Assembly (NCBI GenBank): GCA_016708465.1
Contig: JADJFT010000002.1
Span: 88,996 to 152,995, forward strand
DNA length: 64,000 nt
Direction of reading: 5' to 3'
Origin: Rhodanobacteraceae bacterium
Lineage (GTDB): Bacteria; Pseudomonadota; Gammaproteobacteria; Xanthomonadales; Ahniellaceae
The notes under the pieces are model-generated. The model worked only from the letters and a program-made list of their open reading frames with translations, was not told the origin of the DNA and did no database searches. Positions 55,874 to 64,000 of this stretch are shown one piece after another (position 1 is the stretch's first letter; each line of letters begins with the position of its first letter). The translations under genes were made by a program, and so were the position numbers.

Positions 55874-56781
55874 TCCTTGAGCCAGTCGCGCGGACGCAGG
55901 TAGTCGGCCAGGCGCGCTTCCGCAGAGTCCTGGTCGGGTGAATAACCGTATTCCCAGCGCACCAGCGGCGGCAGCGACATCAGGATGGACTCGGTGCGCC
56001 CGCCGGACTGCAACCCGAACAGGGTGCCGCGGTCGAACACCAAGTTGAACTCGACATAGCGCCCGCGCCGGTAAAGCTGGAACTGGCGCTCGCGTTCGCC
56101 ATAAGCATCGTTGCAACGACGTTGCACGATCGGCGCATAGGCACGCATGAACGACTCACCGACCGATCGCGTCAGCGCGAAGCAGGTGTCGGCATCGAAG
56201 CGCTGCAGGTCGTCGAAAAAAAGACCACCGACACCGCGCGTCTCATTGCGGTGCTTGAGGAAGAAGTAGCGATCGCACCAAGTTTTGAACTCTTCGTATA
56301 GACCCTCGCCGAACGGCGACACCGCAGCGTGCGCGACCTGGTGCCAGTGCCGCACATCGGCATCGACGGGATAGAACGGCGTCAGGTCGAAGCCGCCACC
56401 GAACCACCACGCCGGCTGCTCGCCGCGGGTTGCGAACAGCCGCACGTTCATGTGCGTCGTCGGCACATGCGGATTGCGTGGATGGAACACCAGTGACACG
56501 CCCAGCGCCGTCCACGGTTGGCCAGCAAGTTCCGGACGGTGCGCCGTTGCGCTCGGCGGCATCTGCGTTCCTTCGACATGCGACAGCCCGATGCCAGCTT
56601 GCTCGAACACCGCACCGTCGCGCAGGATGCGAGTGCGGCCACCACCGCCCTCGGCCCGCTGCCAAGCGTCTTCGTGAAAGCGCGCTGCACCATCGAGTTG
56701 TTCGACTTCGGCGCAAATCGCATCCTGCAAGCCCAGCAACCACTGTTTCATCTGCAGCAGATCGGGCGGGTTGGTGGTCAT
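55870..56781 (-). CDS. hemF: Oxygen-dependent coproporphyrinogen-III oxidase
   Basis: 303 residues with all HemF landmarks: WQRAEGGGGRTRIL, GVSLVFHPRNPHVPTTHMNVR, WWFGGGFDLTPFYP, FFLKHRNETRGVGGLFFDDL, RGRYVEFNLVFDRGTLFGLQSGGRTESILMSLPPLVRWEYGY. It decarboxylates two propionates of coproporphyrinogen III in haem synthesis, implying an aerobic lifestyle. GAGGA lies about 9 bases before the ATG. Followed by the thioesterase and SrkA genes. Confidence 0.97.
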   Translation of the reverse strand: MTTNPPDLLQMKQWLLGLQDAICAEVEQLDGAARFHEDAWQRAEGGGGRTRILRDGAVFEQAGIGLSHVEGTQMPPSATAHRPELAGQPWTALGVSLVFHPRNPHVPTTHMNVRLFATRGEQPAWWFGGGFDLTPFYPVDADVRHWHQVAHAAVSPFGEGLYEEFKTWCDRYFFLKHRNETRGVGGLFFDDLQRFDADTCFALTRSVGESFMRAYAPIVQRRCNDAYGERERQFQLYRRGRYVEFNLVFDRGTLFGLQSGGRTESILMSLPPLVRWEYGYSPDQDSAEARLADYLRPRDWLKE

Positions 56782-56860
56782 GCAGCAGAGTCCTCGGACG
56801 AACCGCTAAGATAATGGCCCCGACTTCAATTCGCGATGCGTTCCGGCGTGTCGCCCGGCA

Positions 56861-57842
56861 ATGACCCTATCCATTCCCACCCAAACCGATCATGGACTGC
56901 GACCAATGGCGCAGTCTGCAGCCGTCGACGAACCTTCGCTGGTCTGCCTGCTGCCTGGCCGCCCGAATGTGAAGTATCCCGACGGCGTCGTGTTGCCACT
57001 GCGCGATTTGGTCGGCGGTTCGCGCATCGAATTCTGGAACGTTGCCGAGTCACCACGAATCGAGCGTCACCTGCACTTCACGCTGCGCTACAGCGACGAT
57101 TGGTTGTTCGGCTCGCTCGAACTCGATGAACACGGCGATCTCGCGACGGCGACCGAACACGCCTACGGGCTGGTACTGGCGCACGGCCACCGACTCGGAT
57201 TCCCGCATCTCGTGCGTCTTTGGAATTACTTTGGCGCGATCAATGCGGGTGAGGGCGATGACGAGCGCTATCGCCGTTTCGTCGCCGGGCGTGCGCGCGT
57301 GATCGACCATCCGCCAGACGGTGGCTACGCCGCTGCAACTGCGATTGGTCTGCCGTCACCGCCCGACCAACTGCATGTGCACTGGCTGGCAACCAAGCAG
57401 CCCGGCATCGCCATTGAAAATCCGCGCCAAGTCTCGGCATTCGCCTATCCGCGCGACTATGGTCCCGTAGCACCCGGCTTTTCTCGCGCAATGTTGTTGC
57501 CGGGCGATACGCCGCTACTGCTGATCTCGGGTACCGCCAGCATCGTCGGTCACGCCTCGCAACACCCGGACACGCTGGCCCAACTCGACGAGATCCTGAT
57601 GAACCTCGATGCGCTGATCGTCGCCGCCGGCGCGCGCGCATGCGCGCGCAGATCTCGCCCGCGACGGACTGCTCCGGGTCTACCTGCGCGACCCCGCCGA
57701 AGCCGGCAGCGTACGCGCGCATCTACAGCGCGTACTCGGTGCAAACACGTGCTTCATGTTGCTGCACGGCGACGTCTGCCGCGACGACCTACACATTGAA
57801 ATCGAAGCCGCTGTGCCGATGCGGCATGCATGGAGCGGCTGA
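56861..57842 (+). CDS. xanB2: XanB2-type chorismatase (FkbO/Hyg5 family), one frame break near C-terminus
   Basis: The body shows the chorismatase pattern: FWNVAESPRIERHLHFTLRYSDDWLFGSLEL, LVRLWNYFGAINAG, RYRRFVAGRARV, YAAATAIGLPSPPDQLHVHWLATKQPG, ENPRQVSAFAYPRDYGP, and LLISGTASIVGHASQHP. In Xanthomonas XanB2 splits chorismate into 3- and 4-hydroxybenzoate for xanthomonadin pigment and ubiquinone. The frame breaks in the alternating GC tract at 57632-57649. The next frame gives DLARDGLLRVYLRDPAEAGSVRAHL... CFMLLHGDVCRDDLHIEIEAAV and stops at 57842, a normal C-terminus. The stop abuts a duplicated aldehyde dehydrogenase fragment. Confidence 0.87.
57632..57649. repeat. 18-bp perfect GC-alternating palindrome
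   Basis: GCGCGCGCATGCGCGCGC inside xanB2 is self-complementary and almost purely alternating purine-pyrimidine, a slippage- and Z-DNA-prone tract. The xanB2 frame break maps here. Confidence 0.8.
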
Positions 57843-58057
57843 TCACCGACTCAAGAACTTCACCAGCGCATCGGCAACGCCCTTGTACGGGGGCGTAGGC
57901 GATCACATCGTCGATCCGGTCGTAGCTGACGATCGGGGCAGGATCGGTCCAAAGATTTCGTCCTGCATCATCTTGGCGTCGTCGCCGGGTTCAAGCACCA
58001 CGGTCGGTGGCAGTAATCGTTCCGATTCGGCCTTCGCCGGATCAATAGCAAGCAGGT
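57841..58057 (-). pseudogene. Truncated duplicate of the aldehyde dehydrogenase 3' region
   Basis: Bases 57841-57893 match 58905-58957 (end of the aldehyde dehydrogenase, including KFLSR-stop). Bases 57895-58057 match 59222-59386 of the same gene with a few substitutions and a two-base insertion (CGGGGCAGG versus CGGCAGG). The 264 bases between these parts in the intact gene are missing. The result is a non-functional remnant encoding fragments such as PAKAESERLLPPTVVLEPGD. It lies on the far side of the VapBC-type module from the intact gene. Confidence 0.88.
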
Positions 58058-58172
58058 GCTTCCAAATTATGTGCCGAGTGCTGATCCGCGCTGACCATGC
58101 GTGACTTTACGGAGCCGGTTGCTCAAGGGGCCGCGAAGGTTGGTGTGGATCGAGCTTTCAGCGCGGTCGCTG

Positions 58173-58562
58173 TCAGGGCCGCTCCACGCGCCGATCAGTG
58201 TGCTTCCTGGCGTTCTTGATGAAGCCGACATCGAACGTCTTCAGTGAGTTCTGATCTTTGCTCAACGCAAGATGAAACGCATCGGCAAAATCGAAGCCGG
58301 CCTCGTGCCAGTCGATGACCTGCGCCACACGTTGTCCGTCGCTGACCGTGACGTTGTGCAGGCCGCAAACACGCCGGAAGGCGGCGCATACGTCGGCAGG
58401 ATTCAAGTCGAAGGCGGCGCGCAGCACCCATTCGGTTTCCAGCAGCACCGTGTCCGGGATAAAGATGTCGTCGCTCGCAAAGAGTGTGTGACTGGCCTTG
58501 CTCTGCGCCGGGGTGTCACTGACCAGCAAACGCACCAGGACATTGGTATCAATGGCCGCCAC
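58173..58562 (-). CDS. vapC: PIN-domain toxin (VapC-like)
   Basis: Starts MAAIDTNVLVRLLVSDTPAQ with the first PIN aspartate in IDTNVLVR; the second acidic site is ETEWVLR; the third is DFADAFHLALSK. 129 residues. The gene overlaps the upstream AbrB-type antitoxin by 14 bases. Expected Mg-dependent RNase. The module sits between xanB2 and the aldehyde dehydrogenase gene and is bordered by copies of the latter. Confidence 0.92.
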   Translation of the reverse strand: MAAIDTNVLVRLLVSDTPAQSKASHTLFASDDIFIPDTVLLETEWVLRAAFDLNPADVCAAFRRVCGLHNVTVSDGQRVAQVIDWHEAGFDFADAFHLALSKDQNSLKTFDVGFIKNARKHTDRRVERP

Positions 58563-58812
58563 GCCATTTCCTCCGCACGTCCTGATTCAGTGCGGCCGCG
58601 ATCTCAGCGTCCGATTTCGCGACAACTTTGCCCTTCAACATGCCAAAGACCTCGGCGAGCTTCGAGGGGGCGAATGGCGCCTTGGGCCTCAGCAGAAGGC
58701 CATCTCCGGTATCGATCACCACGAGTTCAAGACCCGATTCCCAATGGAGGTTGTTCCGAAAGGCCTTGGGAATGATCACCTGGCCTTTGCTGGACAGTTT
58801 GGTGGTTTCCAT
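58549..58812 (-). CDS. vapB: AbrB/SpoVT-family antitoxin (VapB-like)
   Basis: ATG 58812. METTKLSSKGQVIIPKAFRNNLHWESGLELVVIDTGDGLLLRPK is the swapped-hairpin AbrB fold (SSKGQVxIPK). The C-terminal part (APSKLAEVFGMLKGKVVAKSDAEIAAALNQDVRRKWRGGH) would bind the toxin. 87 residues; antitoxin-first order with a 14-base overlap into vapC. The longer frame up to 58890 lacks support. Confidence 0.92.
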   Translation of the reverse strand: METTKLSSKGQVIIPKAFRNNLHWESGLELVVIDTGDGLLLRPKAPFAPSKLAEVFGMLKGKVVAKSDAEIAAALNQDVRRKWRGGH

Positions 58813-58906
58813 CTGCTGCCAAATAAGTAAGACAAATGTAAGATTAGGTCGGTGAATGCGCCGCGTCAACGAATGGGCCGAAAACCTCATCCAACATTGG
58901 CATCGA

Positions 58907-60346
58907 TCACCGACTCAAGAACTTCACCAACGCATCGGCGACGCCCTTGTACGGAGGGCGCAGCAGGAAATCGAAGCCGGTGAAGCGCGACTGGTAGACG
59001 ATCGGCAACAACTTGCTGAAATTCAGGAAGCCTTCCTTGGCGTGATAGTGGCCCATGCCGCTTGGGCCGACACCACCGAAGGGCAGTTCGCTGGCGGCGA
59101 ATTGCAGCAGCGCGTCGTTGACGGTGACGCCGCCGGCGATGCAACGGGTCAGGATGCGTTCGACGTTGGCGCGGTCGTAATCGAACACGTAGAGCGCGAG
59201 CGGACGATCATGCGTGTTGATGTAGGCGATCACATCGTCGATCCGGTCGTAGCTGACGATCGGCAGGATCGGTCCAAAGATTTCGTCCTGCATCACCTTG
59301 GCGTCGTCGCCGGGTTCAAGCACCACGGTCGGTGGCAGTAATCGCTCCGATTCGGCCTTCGCCGGATCGATATCAAGCAGGGCTTGCACGCTCAGTCCGC
59401 GGTTCGCGGCATCGTCAAGATAACCGCGCAGACGACGATATTGGCCGCTATTCACGATGCGTGTGTAGTCGCTGAAATCATTGCCATCAGGAAAGCGTTT
59501 GGCAATGTCTGCGCGCAAGGCGGCAACGAACGCGTCGCGCTTGGCGCGCGGCACGAACACATAATCAGGTGCGATGCAGGTTTGGCCGCCATTGAACAGT
59601 TTGCCGGTGGCAATGCGGGCGGCCGCAAGCTCAAGCGGGAAGTCGTCGCCGAGAATCGTCGGTGACTTGCCGCCGAGTTCCAGCGTCACCGGCGTCAGGT
59701 TCGCTGCCGCTGCAGCCATGATCTTGCGGCCAACTGCGGTTGATCCGGTGAACATCAAATGGTCGAAGGGCAGGGCGGCAAACACCGCCGAAACTTCCGG
59801 CCCACCCAACGCCACCGCGACTTGTGTGTCCGGGAATACTTCGCGCAACAGGTCGGCGAGGAAGGCGCTGCTGCGCGGCGTGTGTTCGCTCGGTTTCAGA
59901 TACACCGAGTTGCCGGCAGCAATGGCCGTGGCGAGGGGCACCAGCGCCAGGTTGATTGGATAGTTCCATGGCGCCATCACGCCGACCACGCCGAGCGGCA
60001 TCGGACGCACCTCGGCGCGCGCCGGCAGCATCAGCCAGCCTGGCGACCGCGACTGCGGACGCATCCACGACCGCAGATTCGATAACAACTGGTCGATGGT
60101 TTTCAGCACCGTCCAGCCATCAGAGATGATTGACTCATGGCGCGAGCGATGGCCGAAGTCAGCCTGCAATGCATCACTCATGGCATCGAGACGTGCCTTG
60201 AACACCACGCGCAGCCGCTTGAGATCAGCGCGCCGTTGCGCAAAGTCTGGCGGCGGCTGATTCAAGCGTGCCGCCTTGAGCTTGGCCAAGGTATCGGCGA
60301 GCATCTGTGGCGTGGTTGCCGGCACCGGCTGCAGTTGTGCGTTCAT
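58907..60346 (-). CDS. Aldehyde dehydrogenase (coniferyl-aldehyde dehydrogenase-like)
   Basis: 479 residues without a C-terminal extension, class 3-like. Motifs: GVMAPWNYPINLALVPLATAIAAGNSVYLKPSE (NAD-binding), FTGSTAVGRKI, catalytic Glu in VTLELGGKSPTIL, catalytic Cys in FNGGQTCIAPDYV, EIFGPILPIVSY, and FGGVGPSGMGHYHAKEGFLNFS. The start MNAQLQPVPATTPQMLADTLAKLKAARL resembles coniferyl-aldehyde dehydrogenases (CalB), but long-chain or other aromatic aldehydes are possible. Part of its 3' half is duplicated at 57841-58057. Confidence 0.93.
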   Translation of the reverse strand: MNAQLQPVPATTPQMLADTLAKLKAARLNQPPPDFAQRRADLKRLRVVFKARLDAMSDALQADFGHRSRHESIISDGWTVLKTIDQLLSNLRSWMRPQSRSPGWLMLPARAEVRPMPLGVVGVMAPWNYPINLALVPLATAIAAGNSVYLKPSEHTPRSSAFLADLLREVFPDTQVAVALGGPEVSAVFAALPFDHLMFTGSTAVGRKIMAAAAANLTPVTLELGGKSPTILGDDFPLELAAARIATGKLFNGGQTCIAPDYVFVPRAKRDAFVAALRADIAKRFPDGNDFSDYTRIVNSGQYRRLRGYLDDAANRGLSVQALLDIDPAKAESERLLPPTVVLEPGDDAKVMQDEIFGPILPIVSYDRIDDVIAYINTHDRPLALYVFDYDRANVERILTRCIAGGVTVNDALLQFAASELPFGGVGPSGMGHYHAKEGFLNFSKLLPIVYQSRFTGFDFLLRPPYKGVADALVKFLSR

Positions 60347-60432
60347 GGCAGTTCCTCAATCGTGGCGGGAAGTTTACGCCCGTGTGCGTGCGCGCAACGT
60401 AAACTGTGCGTTCCCCGTGTCGAGGATGTGTG

Positions 60433-60972
60433 ATGCCGATCCGCCCCTATCAAGGCCAGTTGCCGCGTCTCGGCCAGCGCGTCTATGTCGATCCGGGTGC
60501 GCACCTGATGGGTGACGTCGAACTCGGTGACGATGTCTCGTTGTGGCCGGGCGTGGTGGTGCGCGGTGACGTCAACTACATCCGCATTGGCGCGCGCACC
60601 AATATTCAGGACGGCAGCATTATTCACGTCAGCCACGATGGGCCATTCACGCGCCCCGGTGGCTATCCGACGATTATCGGTGCCGATGTGACTATCGGCC
60701 ACGGCGCCATCGTGCACGCCTGTGTCATCGAGGATGCCTGCCTGATCGGCATGCACGCGACGGTGCTGGATGGTGCGACCATCAAGAAGAACGGCTTCGT
60801 TGGTGCCGGCGCCGTCATTGCGCCCGGCAAAACCGTCGGCGAGCGCGAACTCTGGCTCGGCAACCCGGCCAAACTGGTGCGCGTGCTGAGCGACCGCGAT
60901 GTCGAGTCGCTGTATTACTCGGCGACACACTACGTGAAGCTGAAGGACCGATATCTCGATAGCGGCGAGTAA
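60433..60972 (+). CDS. Gamma-carbonic anhydrase-family protein (YrdA/CaiE type)
   Basis: ATG 60433 with GAGGA 7 bases upstream. Left-handed beta-helix hexapeptide repeats (LGDDVSLWPGVVVRGDVNYIRIG, IGARTNIQDGSIIHV) carry the metal-site histidines in IIHVSHDG and TIGHGAIVHACVI. A C-terminal helix (SDRDVESLYYSATHYVKLKDRYL) is typical. 179 residues. Metal-binding trimer; true carbonic anhydrase activity is uncertain for this subgroup. Confidence 0.92.
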   Translation: MPIRPYQGQLPRLGQRVYVDPGAHLMGDVELGDDVSLWPGVVVRGDVNYIRIGARTNIQDGSIIHVSHDGPFTRPGGYPTIIGADVTIGHGAIVHACVIEDACLIGMHATVLDGATIKKNGFVGAGAVIAPGKTVGERELWLGNPAKLVRVLSDRDVESLYYSATHYVKLKDRYLDSGE

Positions 60973-60996
60973 TCGCCGACCGCACAGTGCATGCCC

Positions 60997-62941
<1,945 letters not shown>

Positions 62942-62945
<4 letters not shown>

Positions 62946-63224
62946 GGTGTGGCTCGGGTATCGTCGTCGTTTTGCGCCGGCGCTGCGGATGCGGCTTGCT
63001 TGCGCTGTTCCATCGTCTTGCGCATCAATTCACGCTCTTCCGGCGTTGGCAGATAGATATCGCCATGCTGCGTTGAATCGATGCGTGCTTGCCCAAAATA
63101 CGAAAACGGCGCCGAGCGATAGCAGGACCGCCGCGAGCAGGCAAAAACCAGAATGGCCGGACTGCTGGTGACAAACTGCAATAATCAGACAGAGAACGGC
63201 GAGGCCGACGAGCACGAAACGCAT
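62942..63224 (-). CDS. Small two-helix membrane protein (frame break)
   Basis: ATG 63224 gives MRFVLVGLAVLCLIIAVCHQQ and a second hydrophobic stretch (GFCLLAAVLLSLGAVFVFW), then ASTHRF. A frame change near 63085 restores STQHGDIYLPTPEERELMRKTMEQRKQAASAAPAQNDDDTRATP, ending at 62942. Its stop overlaps the acs start (ATGA), so it is probably co-transcribed with acs. About 94 residues; helix-rich cytoplasmic tail. No family recognised. Confidence 0.55.
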
Positions 63225-63235
63225 GGCGACTCAGG

Positions 63236-63757
63236 ATCAGGTGGACACGAAACGCGAAGAGTGCCGCATACCGCGCCGTGGATCTGCCGACAGCGACACC
63301 TTCTTCGTGCAACTGTGCAAGCCGCTCTGACAGTAGTGCGGCCATTTGTTGCATCACCTGCAGGTGGCGATCGTCGTAAAATCGCGTTGTGAATGTTCGA
63401 GTCAAGTACGCCGAGCAGGTGTCGCGATGGATCAGTGGAATCGCCAATTCAGACAGGCGTTCATCGTCATCGACGACATAACGCGGGTCCAGCCGGGTGT
63501 CGCTGATACGGATGACCGCGCGACTGGAGCACAGGCACCGACGACGCCTTGTCCGATCTGCAACGTGATCGGGTGTTCGATCACCTTGGCGCCTTCAATT
63601 CTGGGTCCATAGGCGGCGATTTGGCTTCCAGCATGGTGCCCTGCGCGTCGAGTAAAGTAGACGATGCAGTCCTCCAGACCGAGCGCGGCGATCGCTTCAG
63701 AGCTGATCGCCCACGCCGCCTCGCGCGTGCTGCTGGCCTTGTGCAACAAGGCAACTA
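63236..63757 (-). pseudogene. GAF-domain protein gene, 5' end cut by an IS element and with a frame break
   Basis: The minus strand encodes LLHKASSTREAAWAISSEAIAALGLEDCIVYFTRR, GAKVIEHPITLQIGQGVVGACAPVARSSV and, after a frame change near 63490, ISDTRLDPRYVVDDDERLSELAIPLIHRDTCSAYL... DDRHLQVMQQMAALLSERLAQLHEE. That is a GAF domain of the phytochrome/GGDEF-sensor kind. The upstream part is lost at the IS end near 63758. The 3' end is unclear; a stop at 63236-63238 in a third frame is the likely natural end, immediately before the small membrane protein gene. Confidence 0.6.
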
Positions 63758-64000
63758 GGGAACCTCTGAACAAGTCGCCATGAGCGCGCTATCGACGCGC
63801 CACGGATCGCTTCTTGGAATTTCGGTCATCTGACGACGATCAATCCGTCGTTTTTTGCATTTTCAGGCCTTTTCAGGCCATTTTCTTCGTCAATTCCCGA
63901 ATTGCGGACGCAATGACCCTGTCATCGCCATCAGTTGCTTGCGCGCCATCCACAAATTCGACAGCGCGAACAGCGGATGACCTGCGCGGTGTTCTTCGCG
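63758..64000 (-). mobile_element. IS element, left part only, probably IS5 group
   Basis: Begins with GGGAACCTCTGAACAAG, which looks like an IS5-type terminal inverted repeat, right where the GAF gene is interrupted (ACTA|GGGAACC). A transposase C-terminus lies 130 bases in. The other end is outside the window, so the family assignment is tentative. Confidence 0.6.
63890..64000 (-). CDS. Transposase C-terminal fragment
   Basis: Thirty-six codons to the right edge read REEHRAGHPLFALSNLWMARK then QLMAMTGSLRPQFGN-stop. The LFALSNLWMARK element resembles the C-terminal helix of IS5-family (DDE) transposases common in Xanthomonas relatives. The start lies outside the window. Confidence 0.6.
   Translation of the reverse strand, partial: REEHRAGHPLFALSNLWMARKQLMAMTGSLRPQFGN

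Overview
The window is GC-rich, densely coded bacterial chromosome. Inference on the host: a gammaproteobacterium of the Lysobacterales (Xanthomonadales). The support is a XanB2-type chorismatase, GTAG-headed REP palindromes, an AcnD/PrpF methylcitrate branch, HflK/HflC, MnmG and HemF of proteobacterial type, and several large secreted proteins ending in a short [N/D][G/S]FE tail. No rRNA, tRNA or CRISPR array was recognised. At least a dozen single-base reading-frame breaks occur, several in conserved genes (fcl, prpF, xanB2, acs). This looks more like indel errors in a draft assembly than mass pseudogenisation, so the affected genes are given as whole loci with the break noted.

Layout. 1-13 kb: a Wzx/Wzy-type exopolysaccharide locus (nucleotide-sugar dehydrogenase TviB, O-antigen polymerase/ligase-like protein, FecR-like secreted protein, TPR/jelly-roll protein, membrane J-domain protein, Wzc tyrosine kinase, Wza, PHP-type phosphatase, WecA-like initiating transferase, GDP-fucose enzymes Fcl and Gmd), with a REP cluster inside it. 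13-16.6 kb: a secreted protein of 14 RCC1-like repeats, one small ORF and a 0.7 kb noncoding stretch. 16.6-27.3 kb: mnmG, a GYF/pilin-like protein, acnD, two toxin-antitoxin modules (the second with a wrecked toxin), prpF and tex.

27.4-45.4 kb is the most distinctive part: a phospho-Ser/Thr signalling island. It holds a MoxR ATPase and VWA partner, an FHA-GAF-PP2C phosphatase, two Hanks-type kinases with TPR or helical tails, an FHA-GGDEF protein and an FHA-AAA+ sigma-54 activator. Embedded in it are three exported proteins that share the C-terminal tail: a Reeler-like protein, a beta-lactamase-fold serine hydrolase and a chlamydial-Pmp-like beta-helix protein. The beta-helix gene has a consensus-perfect sigma-54 -24/-12 promoter and lies immediately downstream of the FHA activator. 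My working model is that kinase/phosphatase state, read by FHA domains, controls export or expression of these surface proteins and c-di-GMP.

45.5-64 kb: a sortilin-like BNR/propeller protein, hflK-hflC, a TPR-like GGDEF protein, a run of housekeeping genes on the minus strand (YheT-like hydrolase, PlsC-like acyltransferase, SrkA kinase, hotdog thioesterase, HemF), xanB2, a VapBC-type module flanked by a partial duplication of an aldehyde dehydrogenase gene, gamma-carbonic anhydrase, acetyl-CoA synthetase (damaged N-terminus), a small membrane protein, and a GAF-domain gene cut by an IS element that runs off the right edge.
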